Shown: positions 10,395 through 21,345 of the stretch, piece by piece
Layout of the letters: each line of letters begins with the position of its first letter
Position numbering within the stretch: position 1 is the stretch's first letter
From: Heloderma charlesbogerti
Taxonomy: Eukaryota; Chordata; Lepidosauria; Squamata; Helodermatidae
DNA: 64,000 nucleotides
Reading direction: 5' to 3'
Assembly: GCA_026122225.1 (NCBI GenBank)
Contig: JANEZZ010001951.1
Span: 620,001 to 684,000 of the forward strand
Translations under genes and position numbers: made by a program
The notes under the pieces: model-generated
What the model saw: the letters and a program-made list of their open reading frames with translations, nothing else
Database searches by the model: none
Told to the model about the DNA's origin: nothing

Positions 10395-11060
10395 ATTTGC
10401 AGGAGTATCAGTGGATCAGACTGAGGGAAGTGTGAGCCAACAATGCAATGTGGCTGCAAAAAAGGTAAATGCTATTTGGGGCTACATTAATAGAAGTATA
10501 GCTTCCAAATCATGTGAAGTACTAGTTCCCCTCTACTCAGCACTGGTTAGGCCTCATCTGGAGTACTGTGTCCAGTTCTGGGCACCACACTTGAAGAAGG
10601 ATGCAGACAAACTGGAGAGGGTTCAGAGGAGGGCAACGAAGATAATCAGGGGACTGGAAACAAAGCCCTATGAAGAGAGACTGAAAGAACTGGGCACGTT
10701 TAGCCTTAAGAAGAGAAGACTGAGGGGAGATATGATAGTGCTGTTCAAGTACTTGAAAGGCTGTCGCAGAGAGGAAGGACAGGATCTCTTCTTGATCATC
10801 CCAGAGTGCAGGACATGAAATAATGGGCTGAAGTTACAGGAAGCCAGATTCCGGCTGAACGTGAGGAAAAACTTCCTGACTGTTAGAGCAATACGACAAT
10901 GGAACCAATTACCTAGGGAGGTAGTGGGCTGTCCCACACTGGAGGCATTCAAGATGAAGCTGGACAGCCATCTGTCAGGGATGCTTTGACTTAGATTCCT
11001 GCACTGAGCAGGGGGTTGGACTCGAAGGCCTTATAGGCCCCTTCCAACCCTTCGATCGCT
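10395..11060 (+). mobile_element. CR1 LINE ORF2 C-terminus and 3' end
   Basis: The translation carries the CR1 hallmark [43 protein letters not shown] and [15 protein letters not shown], then a stop at 10816-10818. The frame continues as FRLNVRKNFLTVRAI and QWNQLPREVV. The 3' UTR ends at GGCCTTATAGGCCCCTTCC. It is 5'-truncated and inactive. A related copy lies at 17068-17517. Confidence 0.92.
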
Positions 11061-11064
11061 TTGA

Positions 11065-11405
11065 ATTCTGTTTCTGTCTTCCAGGATATTAGCTATCCTG
11101 CCCAATTTTGTGTCATCTGCAAATTTGATATGCATTCCCTGCACCTCCTCATCCAAGTCATTAATAAAAATGTTGAAGAGCACTGGGCCCAGGACTGAGC
11201 CCTGCGGTACCCCACTCATCACCTCTCCCCAGTTTGAGCAGATCCCACTGATAAGCACTCTTTGAGTCCAATTCTGTAGTCAACTGTGGATCCACCGGAT
11301 CGTTGTTTCATCTAGCCCACTTTGAGCTAGTTTGCTCATCAGGATATCATGGGGCACTTTGTTGAAAGCTTTGCTGAAGTCAAGGTATATTATGTCCACA
11401 GCATT
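11065..11405 (-). mobile_element. CR1 LINE reverse-transcriptase fragment, inverted
   Basis: The minus strand encodes SGVPQGSVLGPVLFNIFIND and KFADDTKLG, the CR1 RT motifs around the catalytic FADD box. It abuts the plus-strand CR1 3' end at 11060 tail to tail, so two CR1-derived segments lie in opposite orientation. Both ends are truncated. Confidence 0.88.
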
Positions 11406-11539
11406 CCCACAGATATTTGCAGAGCTTTATTTTTCACTGGTGGTTTTAGTTTGGTTTTATTATGTGCTGCTCTTGCTGCTGATTTTACTTTGAGCTATTT
11501 TATTTTATGCTAAATTATTATTGTTTTGTTGTGATTTTC

Positions 11540-11807
11540 ATTGGGAGGACAGAGGCTGAAGCTCAAATATTTTGGCCACCTAATGGGAAGAGAAAACTCA
11601 CTGGAAAAGACCCTGATGCTGGGAAAGACTGAAGGCAAAAGGAGAAGGGGACGGCAGAGGATGAGATGGCTAGATAGCATCACCGATGCAATGAATATGG
11701 ACTTGAGCACACTCCGGGAGAGAGCGCAGGACAGGAAGGCCTGGCGTGCTGTGGTCCACGGGGTCACAAAGAGTCGGACATGACTGAACGTCTGAACAAC
11801 AACAAAT
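11540..11807 (+). mobile_element. BovB LINE 3'-end fragment
   Basis: A 5'-truncated BovB encoding only the last ~80 residues (LKYFGHLMGRENSLEKTLML ... RMRWLDSITDAMN) and ending in GACTGAACGTCTGAACAACA. The single-base change in the tail (CGTCTG for CGACTG) suggests modest age. Confidence 0.9.
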
Positions 11808-12029
11808 TTTGCCTCCCCCAGAGGCAAAGCAGTTTTAGTTTCATGTTGCATTCTTTTGTTCTTAAGTTATGCCCATGGACCAGAAGAAGCCTTGCCCCTT
11901 GGTTCTAATAAAGTTTTCAACTCCTTTTCCACTGGGCTTCTATGGAATTATTACAGTAATGCTGATGACTCACTAACCTTGCCTTACCTACTTCACTACC
12001 ACCCAAGTGTCTTCTACCTCTGATGCTAA

Positions 12030-12105
12030 GGTTTTATGGTTTTAAATTTTGTTTTGTTAACTGCCCAGAGAGCCTCAGCTATTGGGCAGTATAGAAATGT
12101 AATAC
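12030..12105 (+). mobile_element. LINE 3' tail (GCTATTGGGCAGTATAGAAA type)
   Basis: TTAACTGCCCAGAGAGCCTC AGCTATTGGGCAGTATAGAA is a common LINE 3' terminus. Similar tails lie at 19035-19140 (plus) and 22447-22520 (minus). Confidence 0.55.
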
Positions 12106-12286
12106 GTACATACATATGTATCTCACCTTCATAATTCATTCCCAAGCCTGACTTCGCCCTTTCCCTCCCCCATCCCTGTCGTGCCCATCCAAAGTAAAGA
12201 AAGCACTGGACCACTCTTCCATTCTATAAAGCACATGGGAGGAAGGAAGACTGTGTATCTATTTGGTGCAACACATCCTGTTGACT

Positions 12287-12378
12287 CACTAGCCCAACCT
12301 TCCCCAACATGGTGCCCTCCAAATGTGTTGGCCTACAACTCCCATCATCCCCAGCCAGATTGGAGAAGGCTGGGCTAG
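12287..12378. repeat. Palindromic repeat family 2 (CTCCCATCATCCC type), partial
   Basis: CCTTCCCCAACATGGTGCCC TCCAAATGTGTTGGCCTACA then ACTCCCATCATCCCCAGCC, with a shortened returning half. It belongs to a foldback family with copies at 13093, 18547, 36172, 47128 and 54283. Confidence 0.65.
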
Positions 12379-13092
12379 CTCATGAAGAGTCTTGTGAAGT
12401 AAGACTCCTACACCCTTGAAATTAGCTTTCTGTTTATGTGAAAAAGCCTGCCTTGGGAGATGTGAAATCCAAGCCCAGCTGGTCAACAAGCAAAGCCTGC
12501 CATTGCTTTGTTTTCTTTTGAATGAAAGGGAGGGTAAAAACCCTTCCCTCCTTCATTGTTCAGTGAATCAATATCCCAAATCATTGTCAGGGGTCATAAG
12601 GGTTCAAGTTTCTACAGCAAAAACCAACCATAGCTTTTAAGAGGCAGCAGCAGTGGCAAAGGCCAATGTGCTTTTATGCTTAAAGTCACCTTGAAATGAA
12701 CAATTAGCAAGAAGATTTTGGATTTTAAAGCACTTTAGAAAGAGAGCAAAAATCACAAAACTTCACCTCGAAATTTGCAGGGTTTACAGTGAGGCGACAT
12801 GTTCTATTTCAACTCTTTGTCATTCCATTGCTTTGTCCCATACTCCACCACACTGCTCATATATCATATTCTTCCTGTTATACACAAACATACATGCACA
12901 CTCCTCCATGTACACACACTCTATTTCTTCTCCACTACTTGCATTAGGTCTTCACTATCCTTCCATGGTTTCCCACTGCTGCTACCAATAGTTAACCCAG
13001 TATTTATCCGTCCACACCCTCAAATTGCCCTCTTCTATCTGCTTCACCTCTGTCTCAGACCTCTCCATCTGCCCAGCTTCCACACCCATGGT

Positions 13093-13190
13093 TGCTGTAG
13101 AGGGCACCCAACCAGGTGGATTACAATTACCATCATGCTGGCTGGGCATCTGGAGGGCATATCTGGAGGGCACCAGGTTGAGGAAGACTG
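13093..13190. repeat. Palindromic repeat family 2, rearranged
   Basis: GAGGGCACCCAACCAGGTG ... ATCATGCTGGCTGGGCATC then CTGGAGGGCACCAGGTTGAG. The arms are shortened relative to other copies. Confidence 0.55.
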
Positions 13191-13345
13191 CTCAATTATG
13201 TTTGCTAACATCTCATGGCTATAGGCAAAATACAAATACCACACTAAGCATGTTTAAGCATGGCAATGAGCCCGAACATGAGGCTCACTGGAAAGAGAAC
13301 ATGCCATGCTATATGGATATCATGAATACAGATATGCGTCTTAAT

Positions 13346-13726
13346 TAAAGTGGCCATGTGTCCTTCTACAGAGGACAGTCCTCTTTTTGAGGAACTGGCA
13401 GAGGACTGTCCTCTTGTTGAAGGCATCCTCTGTTTGAAGAGCCATCATGTCCAATTCTAGTCCAAAGAGCTAAAAGATAAAGAACCTATCAACAGTTTTC
13501 ACATGGACAGCAGAGTGAATAGGCAGGCACACAGGTTGCCTGGTCACAAATTTCCACATTATGGTGAGATTTACTGTATTTCTACTGAAATTATAATAAT
13601 TTCCTCTAAATTTGTACCTATACATAGCTTAGCATATGTAAATTTTATGCAGATTTGTGCCCTCTTTTGTTCTCTGTTTGGGTGATGCATTTCCTCTTTT
13701 TTGGTGATTCATAAGTGGCCACTCTA
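13346..13726 (+). mobile_element. hAT-like MITE (~400 bp), copy with 8-bp duplication
   Basis: The left end is TAAAGTGGCCATGTGTCCTT and the right end is AAGTGGCCACTCTA. Flanks gtcttaat (13338-13345) and gccttagt (13727-13734) agree at six of eight positions. The interior shows the family's GAGGACTGTCCTCT, GGTCACAAAT and CCTCTTTTTTGGTGATTC segments in the same order as the copy at 2253. Confidence 0.7.
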
Positions 13727-14116
13727 GCCTTAGTGTTTCACAGGTCAAGCTTTCAAGGCAGACAAATTAGGCTATTGCTTACACTATCCAGACATTGCTG
13801 GAGGACTGGGCTGTATTTTGCCAAGGTTTCACATTTTCTGCCTTTAGAATGCCACAGAAGCACTGATGCGTTAAGTATGCATTTAGTTTCAGCATCTTGT
13901 CCACTGCGTCTCAGAGGGGTTTCCACAAGCTATTCAGCACAAACACAATAAAATGAAAAATAGAGGTAATTGATCAAAGAAGTTGGTCAGAAGTGGACTG
14001 GTGGCCTATCTCCTCTGACTCCACCTGTAGACTGACTGGCTGCAGGGGAAAACCACTTAATAGTGTGGAATGAGACACATCTTAATGACTAGGTATTGGT
14101 CCCAGGCAGGTTGTCC

Positions 14117-14148
<32 letters not shown>

Positions 14149-14150
14149 CA
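14117..14150. repeat. (TG)n microsatellite with CG run
   Basis: About 13 TG units followed by CGCGCGCA, a potential Z-DNA-forming stretch. Confidence 0.95.
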
Positions 14151-14476
14151 TCCACGTGTATCTTGACTATACCATTCTCCTATTTGCAGAAGCAGCAACC
14201 CTGAATGTTGACCTGTGTAACAGTATATACATATTCTGTAAACTTAAATCCAAAATCCACAGATGGGCAATACCTTTATAAGGACCAACCAAAATGTCAC
14301 GAAACAGTGTGTGAGCTTTCAGGTTCTACAGAATTCTTCAGCAGGCATACAAAAGCAGGAGATGGAGGTGGGGGGAAATTAGGCATGAGATTGTGGCCAC
14401 GTGGTCTGCATTTTAGATGCGGGGTGCTTTGAGATGGTGGGGTTTCACTGCTAACTACAGGAAGCATTGTGCAGCT

Positions 14477-14972
14477 TTGTTGTTGTTTATTCGGTCAGTT
14501 GCTTCCAACTCTTCGTGACTTCATTGATCAGCCCATGCTAGAGCTTCCTGTCGGCCGTCACCACCCCCAGCTCCCCCAAGGTTGAGTCTATCACCTCCAG
14601 AATATCATCCATCCATCTTGCCCTTGGTCGACCCCTCTTCCTTTTGCCTTCCACTTTCCCTAGCATCAGCATCTTCTCCAGGGTATCCTGTCTGCTCATT
14701 ATGTGGCCAAAGTACTTCAGTTTTGCCTTTCATATCATTCCCTCAAGTGAGCAGTCTGGCTTGATTTCCTGGAGTATGGACTGGTTTGATCTTCTTGCAG
14801 TCCAAGGCACTCTCAGAATTTTTCTCCAGCACCACAAAAGCATCTATCTTCCTTTGCTCAGCCTTCCTTATAGTCCAGCTCTTGCAGCCATAGGTTACTA
14901 CGGGGAATACCATTGCTTTAACTATGCGGACCTTTGTTGTCAGTGTGATGTCTCTGCTCTTCCATCTTTTTC
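14477..14972 (-). mobile_element. Divergent RTE/BovB-related LINE 3' region
   Basis: The minus strand encodes ITLTTKVRIVKAMVFPVVTY GCKSW, a clear homologue of the BovB C-terminal region (ITLPTKVRLIKAMVFPVVMY GCESW), followed by frame-broken sequence and an ACAACAAC-like 3' end at 14477. Divergence from the other BovB copies is much greater than theirs from each other, so it represents an older or different RTE lineage. Confidence 0.75.
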
Positions 14973-15935
14973 TCCATAATGGATTTTCTGTGGTAAGAAA
15001 AAAAGATGGAAGCAGTGGTGGGAAGACACAGGAGGATTATGAGTGGAAGATGAGGATGTCTGGATCCCCTGTAAAATTCTGTGAATAAGGCAGGATGATG
15101 GCATGAAAAAGCCTCATCTGGAAGCACCCTCAGCATCAAGATGGGGGCTGTGGACTGAGAGAGCAGTCCTTTGCTCTCAGAGCTGAGCCTCTGATATTGG
15201 AGGCTCCACTCCTTCCTATGCCTTGTCGGCAGGGCAGAAATCAGGAGGGGGTGGGGCTTAGTGCATTTTTCTTCTGCCCATGGACAGGAGAGAAAACATC
15301 TAGATGTGCTCTTGAACTTACCTAAATGTTTTCATGGGTTGCAGGTGTCTTTGGGAGTTGGGAGGGCTCCTTCCCCACCCACTGGAATGCCCTGAACCAC
15401 CCTGCTTTCCCCCTCTCCAAGGTTGGAGATCCAGCTTTGAGGAGGAAGCCACTGTAGAGTCTTCTGTGGTGGCTGGGAGGAGCTAGGAGGGGGCCTCCAA
15501 CATTTTTTTTTAAAATCCTTCAAGATTTTAGCTCTGTCTATGGTCTTGGACCGGTTTTTCTGAACAATGGCCCCTGAGACACCATTTAGTGAATGAGTCC
15601 CTGCTGAGTGCTGTGGGTATCAGATTACACCTGTGATTCTGGGACAAAGAAGCACTGTCAGATTGCCATCTCTGAAAACACAAATGCAGGCTATCTTTGT
15701 TTTTTCTATGTAAACATAGAAAACATAGTTATCCTGCAAGGGCTCTCCAATGTGTTGCTTTTCATTTTGAGAACAACTATTGGTGATCTTTAATACGGAG
15801 CCAGAGGCGTTTGAAGAAGTCTCCTGCCTTCAACTTTTATAAATGGTTCCATTTCAATGAAACAAGTTGCGGTGGGCCATGGAGATCCATGACATATGTC
15901 AATTATATTTTACTCTACCTTGTGTAATTGGAGCC
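14973..15935. other. Unannotated DNA
   Basis: No gene or repeat could be supported. Short open frames on both strands lack conserved motifs. Confidence 0.5.
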
Positions 15936-16168
15936 CAGGGCTAGTGTCAAGGGTAGGCATGGTTGGGCACCTGCCAAGGGCCCAGAAAACAGCACAAGCC
16001 CACTGACAAGAGCCTCCTGGAGTTGCCCCTTCTATCAAGCAAGCCAGTGGTAGTGAAAATGAGAAAGAGCAGCTGGTGACAATGGCAGTGAGAAGGGAGA
16101 GTCACTGAGGGAGGGGGCCCAGCGAGGGGCTCTTGCCCAAGGGCCCCCAAAATCCGGAGCAGGCACTG
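15936..16168. mobile_element. Short non-autonomous hAT with perfect 8-bp target duplication
   Basis: It starts CAGGGCTAGTGTCAAGGG and ends CCGGAGCAGGCACTG, so both termini begin CAG on their own strands. It is flanked by identical ttggagcc at 15928-15935 and 16169-16176. The interior contains two CCAAGGGCCC motifs. It has no ORF and is 233 bp long. The perfect duplication implies a relatively recent insertion. Confidence 0.78.
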
Positions 16169-16944
16169 TTGGAGCCTCACATTAATTTGATGAGCAAGAA
16201 AAAGCTGACACTTTTCAGTACCCAGACATGTTTAGGTCCAGGGGTGGGGAGGGGGGAGAGAAATGCCTTTTTAAAAAGAAAAAAGAAAAGAAAAGAGCAA
16301 ACACACACTTAAAAACCTGCGGTCAGCCCAACTAAGTATGCTCTTGAGACTGGCTTTGAACTATCCCTTTGTCTATGGGCAGCTATCAATGGGCTGAGCT
16401 TATTCTTCTACCTGCTGCCATAGTGCTTATTTGCAGGATGATTATTTCACATTTCTGTGAAATAGAGACTTATTTACATTCACAGCCTGCCAATGAGACT
16501 CTAAGAATGGGAGTCGGCTCCCATTCATTCAAAGTTGTATTGATTTCTAAGCAGCCTCTATAATAGCTGACAAATTTCTGCCTCAGGCTAATAGAAGGAC
16601 CAACTGCTGCCTTGCATGACATTATTTACATTGAAAACTGCAGCAAAATGTTTAACCAGAATTCACAATGAGACCTAAACATTTTTGTTGCAGTACAAAA
16701 TTCCTCAGACACCTTGTCATTTACTGTTTTATTGTCCCATTTGGAGCAGTTGGTCCATTCTCATACTAAGCACTGATTGACTGGTTCATCAAGTCTGGGG
16801 TTCATCTCTCCAGCCCCTGGCTACAGGAGGGCTCCCACAGATAACTCTGCTGTCTGAATTAGGGCAGTATCTAATGCAGCCCACACACTGACGGGATCCC
16901 CCACTAGCTCAATGGGAACCTACTGGTTCGTGAAACAGCTTGAA

Positions 16945-17035
16945 AACGTGGAAACACTTGTCTCTGGAATAGGGCAGGTCAGCGGAACTCACAGAAGGGA
17001 GCTCCGCTGACCTGTCACTGCTTGTTTCCAGCAGT
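16945..17035. repeat. Foldback repeat with AGGTCAGCGGA stem
   Basis: CTCTGGAATAGGGCAGGTCA GCGGAACTC is followed by a returning GAGCTCCGCTGACCTG and TTTCCAG. A similar design (CTGGAAG...CAGGTTGGTGGAGCTC and its complement) occurs at about 53090-53165 inside a hAT element, so this is probably a repeated family. Confidence 0.6.
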
Positions 17036-17067
17036 TCTATTTATTACTTACTTTGTTGCCCTCAGAG

Positions 17068-17517
17068 GCGGGCAACAAAGATGATCAGGGGACTGGAAAC
17101 AAAGCCCTATGAAGAGAGACTGAAAGAACTGGGCATGTTTAGCCTTGAGAAGAGAAGACTGAGGGGAGACATGATAGCGCTCTTCAAGTACTTGAAAGGT
17201 TGTCACAGAGAGGAAGGCCAGGATCTCTTCTCCATCATCCCAGAATGCAGGACATGGAATAATGGGCTCAAGTGACAGGAAGCCAGATTCCGGCTGAACA
17301 TCAGGAGAAACTTCCTGACTTTTAGAGCAATACGACAATGGAACCAATTACCTAGGGAGGTGGCGGGCTCTCCCACACTGGAGGCGTTCAAGACGAGGCT
17401 GGACAGCCATCTGTCAGGGATGCTCTGACTTGGATTCCTACACTGAGCAGGGGGTTGGACTTGATGGCCTTGTAGGCCCCTTCCAACCCTACTGTTCTAT
17501 GATTCTTTGATTCTATG
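17068..17517 (+). mobile_element. CR1 LINE 3' end
   Basis: The frame gives [20 protein letters not shown] and [20 protein letters not shown], a stop at 17273-17275, then FRLNIRRNFLTFRAI. The 3' end reads CCTTGTAGGCCCCTTCCAAC CCTACTGTTCTATGATTCTT, with the classic CR1 tail. It is strongly similar to the copy at 10395. Confidence 0.93.
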
Positions 17518-17529
17518 ATTATTTACTAA

Positions 17530-17765
17530 TTAATTATTACATTTATTTTCCGCCTTCCTTTCCTCTTACAAGGAACCCAAGGCGGCGTACATGATGCTCC
17601 TCCTCTTCCATTTTATCCTCAAAAAAACCCTGGGAGGTAGATTAGGCTGAGAGGCAGTGACTGGCCCAAAGTCACCTAATGAGCTTCATGCCTGAGTGGG
17701 GACCGGAAACCAGATTTCCCAAGTCCCAGTCCAACACTCTAACCACTACATCACACTTGCTCTCT
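17530..17765 (-). mobile_element. tRNA-derived SINE
   Basis: On the minus strand the head reads GTGATGTAGTGGTTAGAGTG, resembling a tRNA A box. A B-box-like GGTTTCCGGTCCC and CACTCAGGCATGAAGCTCA follow. The body has CTTTGGGCCAGTCACTGCCT CTCAGCC and the tail is GGCGGAAAATAAATGTAAT. It is a widespread squamate SINE type. A degraded relative lies at 19985-20165. Confidence 0.75.
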
Positions 17766-18429
17766 GGTTGGTTTGAGAAGTACTAGTTCTAGTTGTGCTA
17801 GTGGTGGGTACTGTAAGTGCACAGGCAACATTGGATACTGCCTACGTACATAAACGTGGGCTCAACAGGACCTAGTGGAGGTGCAGCAGCAGTACTGGAT
17901 ACTGCCCATTGATCCCCTGAATGTTTTTTGGATATAAGCCCATATAACTGCACACAGGGTTGCAACTCTCGGGCTCAGACCAGAGCAAAACATGCATAAT
18001 AGAGTACAGTCTGCAGGATTTTTATATTGAAGCATTGCACATTCGCCTCTGCATCAAGATCCAGTTTGGAAGAACAAAGGCATTGGCATGTTGGTCCTTT
18101 CTGTGTGTACGGTATCTTGAGCATGCGGCAGAAAAGGATCTGCCAGTCCTCTCTACCGCTCTGCAGTATTCCTTCATTTCCATGGGATTCTGTTAGGATG
18201 TCCTAGTGGCAAGTCAGCTGTTGTTTTATGCCCATGGTGGGATCCATTGGGTGATGCAATTACAGAACCTACAATGTTCTATGCCTACAATGCCACAACT
18301 GGGGAAAGGAGAGGGTCATTGCACTGGAGTCAGTTAATATACCTACAACAAAGCAATTGGGTATGCACTGCTGGAGACCAGCTCACATTACTATCAATGT
18401 GCTTTTACACATGGGAGTTGCCTAGGGCA
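17766..18429. other. Unannotated DNA
   Basis: Nothing recognisable was found. Confidence 0.5.
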
Positions 18430-18545
18430 GCCTTCCCCGCTCATGTCCTGCTTGTGGATTTCTGGTCGACAGATGGTTGGCCACTGTGTGAAGAGAATGC
18501 TGGACTAGATGGACCCTTGGTCTGATCTAGCAGGGCTCTTCTTAT
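18430..18545 (+). mobile_element. CR1-type LINE 3' UTR tail
   Basis: TGTCCTGCTTGTGGATTTCT ... TTGGCCACTGTGTG ... GGTCTGATCTAGCAGGGCTC TTCTTAT is the terminal segment of a second CR1-like subfamily with a TTCTTATG tail. It is also present at 31790-31975 and 42645-42862. Confidence 0.65.
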
Positions 18546-18546
18546 T

Positions 18547-18671
18547 TCCTCATCTGGCACCCTCCAAATGTGTTGGATTACCTCTCCAAGCATGCCCCAG
18601 CCAGCATGGCTGGCTGGGGCATGCTGGGAGTCATTGTCCAACGCATCCAGAGGGCACCAGGTTGGGTAAAG
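18547..18671. repeat. Palindromic repeat family 2
   Basis: GGCACCCTCCAAATGTGTTG with an AAGCATGCCCCAGCCAGCAT centre, returning as GCTGGGGCATGCTGGGAGTC and CCAGAGGGCACCAGGTTGGG. It is a nearly complete foldback structure. A half copy lies at about 18895-18985. Confidence 0.75.
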
Positions 18672-19034
18672 CTGGCTTTTCACCTGATGATATTCTTTTA
18701 TTTTTAGGCAAGTAGTTTTTCCACAAACCCTTCTTTTATGCTTTTTTTTTATGTCACCCCAATTGGCCCTCTCATTTGTCTTAAGAAAGAAGATTTTTAA
18801 CACTACGTCCTACTCCACCATACATTTATCTTGCCTTGGATCCAGAATCGTTCTTCTGCAAGTAGAAGGTTGATACTTGTGGAACAGGATTTCCATGTCT
18901 GTGCCTCCTTCCTGCAGCTCCCTGTGCACCTTCCAAATCTACAGCCACCTAGGGGATATTTGGAGGGCATGTGGTGCGAAGACTGTGGAACAGGAGAGGA
19001 GAGGATGTTAGACTTTGTATGTTAGACATTTTAT

Positions 19035-19140
19035 AGTATGTTTTTATTATCTTGTATTGGGATGTGTATTTTTTGTGAACTGCTCAAACAGCTTCGGCTA
19101 TTGGGCACCATAGAAATGAAAATAAATAAATAATTTCCCC
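19035..19140 (+). mobile_element. LINE 3' tail (CGGCTATTGGGCACCATAGA type)
   Basis: TGTGAACTGCTCAAACAGCT TCGGCTATTGGGC followed by an AAATAAATAAAT tail. It is a short 5'-truncated LINE remnant. Confidence 0.55.
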
Positions 19141-19547
19141 AAATAATAAATGATGATGATGATGATAAAGTCATGGTTTCTTTCAGCCTTTCCCCCTAAC
19201 CCACATGTGCAAATCCTGGTTGTGGTCATTGATTTGGGAGGGGAAGCAATCTGTATATGCTCAAAGGTCCTTAAAAACAGGCCAAGTAGCAATAGCAATA
19301 TGAGTCTGTCTGGAACCCATAACAATGTAATAAAGGCTTTAAAACAGGACCATAAAAAGGATTAATATGGCAGTAGATGCATAGTAGACATTAAAATCAC
19401 AAAACATTTGGACTGGTCCAAAAAAGGTGGAGTCCGTTTTGTCAAAAGAAGTGTCCCCTGTGAAAGGCATCCCTGATTCCCCCATTTTTGTAAATTAAAT
19501 GGGTGAAAGTCTTCTCCCATTATGAATGAGGGGTAGAAGCACTGACA

Positions 19548-19572
19548 CCTCTCTCTCTCTCTCTCTCTCTCT
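19548..19572. repeat. (CT)n microsatellite
   Basis: About 12 CT units. A separate AGCAA pentamer run (CAAAGCAAAGCAAAGCAAAG) lies at 19868-19888. Confidence 0.95.
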
Positions 19573-19984
19573 TTCTCTGATTTGAACTTGCTACAACATC
19601 ACATAGCTAAACCAAATAGGCTTTGTGGCATCATCAGGAAACCTATTCAGAATGAGGCACTATGCCTCCTGCCGTTACTCTGACTTGGCTTTCTGATATT
19701 GCAGTGTATATACATTTGATTGTCTCTGGGATGATGTGACATTAATACAATGCCTATGCATGATCTATGCTTGGTTAGAATTGCCTCAGGAAGGAGCCCC
19801 TGTTTAAAAGAACCTGATGCCAAAGTTGCAGATCCAGGAAAAAGGGAGCAACAAACAGCATGTGAAGCAAAGCAAAGCAAAGCAAAGCAGGGGTCTTTTT
19901 CATTCTACATTTTGCTCAAAGAGTCTTCTGCCCTCCATCAGCAAAAATGCTGGGCAGGCCTAGTGTGTTCAGTAATAAAGAGCA

Positions 19985-20165
19985 TTCATTTCACATGGCT
20001 TTGTTGCTGGACACAAGCCATAGGGAGATTTTTGTCTAAATCTCTGCCCAGCCTTGACTCTCACTGGGTGGCCTTGGGTAAGTACAGTCATGCTGCTTAG
20101 CTTACTTCACAGAGTGGTTGTAAGGACAGAAAGGGATAACCCCCATGTTCTCTGCCCTACAACTG
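19985..20165 (+). mobile_element. Degraded tRNA-derived SINE
   Basis: TCTCACTGGGTGGCCTTGGG TAAGT, CTTACTTCACAGAGTGGTTG TAAGGAC and CCCCATGTTCTCTGCCCTAC match the body of the SINE seen at 17530-17765. The tRNA-like head is poorly preserved. Confidence 0.55.
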
Positions 20166-20509
20166 TAGAAAATATTTACATTTAATCTTTCCCACAGTGA
20201 CATCTTTAATGTTGACCATGGTGGGTGGTGACTTGTGGTTGATGGTGGTAAGATTAAGGAAACATGGGAGTGTTCTAGTGGTATCCCAGTTGTGATCATG
20301 CCAATAGATTCCAGGCAGGGCTATCCCACTCCAGCATTTGCCTATAGAGAGAGTGATAATATACACAAGTAGGCTAGAAAGTTAATATTTAAAAATAAAC
20401 CTGAGGATCTGGGGACTTCTTCTGGTTGGTAGCTGCTCCTCACACAAGACTTTGTTCTATTTTGTGTCATGAGGCTCATGTGAATAGAATGATGGAGTCA
20501 GGGCTTTCT

Positions 20510-21047
20510 TAAGGTGGCCATGTGTCCTAGGGAGGACAGTTACATATCATGAAAAAAAGAGGACATGCAGTGCCTGAAAAGAGGACAAAAGAGGAAAATA
20601 GGAAGCTGTATTATACTGAGCCAGACTATTGTTCCATCAAGCCCAGTGTTATTGACACTGACTGGCAGCGGCTCTCCAGGGTTTCGGACAAGAGTCTTTC
20701 CAGCCCTACCTGGAGATGCCAGGAATGGAACCTAGGACCTTTTGCATGCAAAGCAGGTGCTTTGCCACCAAGCTATGGGTTGTACAAAAAGTGCTAATTT
20801 ATACATGTAGATGCAAATTTAGAAATAATTACTATAATTTAAATAGAAATATAATGCATCTCACCATAGTGAGGAAGACTGTGATCAGGTAACCGATATG
20901 CTTGCTCACTCTACTGACCAGGTGCTAACTGTTGATGGGCAATGTCAAAGGCCCTTCTTATGGCTTCTTATAGTTCTTTAACCCTGACTTGGACAGGACA
21001 GTCCTTCCATTAGAGGACTGTCCTTTGTAGGATACCTGGCCACCCTA
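20510..21047 (-). mobile_element. hAT-like MITE carrying a SINE insertion
   Basis: The ends are TAAGGTGGCCATGTG and CCTGGCCACCCTA. The body is in the reverse orientation to the copy at 2253, but its left end resembles the right terminus, so the copy may be chimeric. It is split by a tRNA-Ala-derived SINE at 20598-20790. No 8-bp duplication is visible at its flanks. Confidence 0.6.
20598..20790 (-). mobile_element. tRNA-Ala-derived SINE
   Basis: Read on the minus strand, the head CATAGCTTGGTGGCAAAGCA CCTGCTTTGCATGCAAAAGG then GGTTCCATTCCTGGCATCTC resembles tRNA-Ala with a TGC anticodon in CTTTGCATG. The body has GGAGAGCCGCTGCCAGTCAG and GGCTCAGTATAATACAGCTT. It is not a functional tRNA gene: it has mismatches in the arms and a long fused body. 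Confidence 0.75.
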
Positions 21048-21345
21048 GTGTGGCCTACCTTACAGAGGACACTCCTCTGTTTGAAAGCGTGCTCTGTTAG
21101 AAGGACTGTCTCTAGTCCAGTCTGGTTTAAAGATCAAGACCGTTAAGAAGGGAGGGGACGGGGGCTTTGAAGTTGCCCATCGTTGAGTAGCACTTGACAG
21201 CAGACTGAAGAAGGCACACAGGTCACCTGGTCACAGGCTTCCTCATAGAAATCATTTCTAAATTTGCATCTATACATTTATATTAGTATATGCAGATGTT
21301 ATGCAAATTGGTGTCCACTTTTGCCTTCTTTTTTGTAATGCACAG
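21046..21345 (+). mobile_element. hAT-like MITE, adjacent 3'-truncated copy
   Basis: It begins TAGTGTGGCCTACCTTACAG sharing the TAG of the previous copy. It continues through TGAAGTTGCCCATCGTTGAG and GGTCACCTGGTCACAG and stops near GTAATGCACAG without the right terminus. It lies in opposite orientation to the copy at 20510. Confidence 0.6.

Noticed and set aside
20598..20790. Candidate tRNA-Ala gene
   Set aside because: The tRNA-like part has mismatches and is fused to a SINE body. It is a retroposed SINE, not a functional tRNA.
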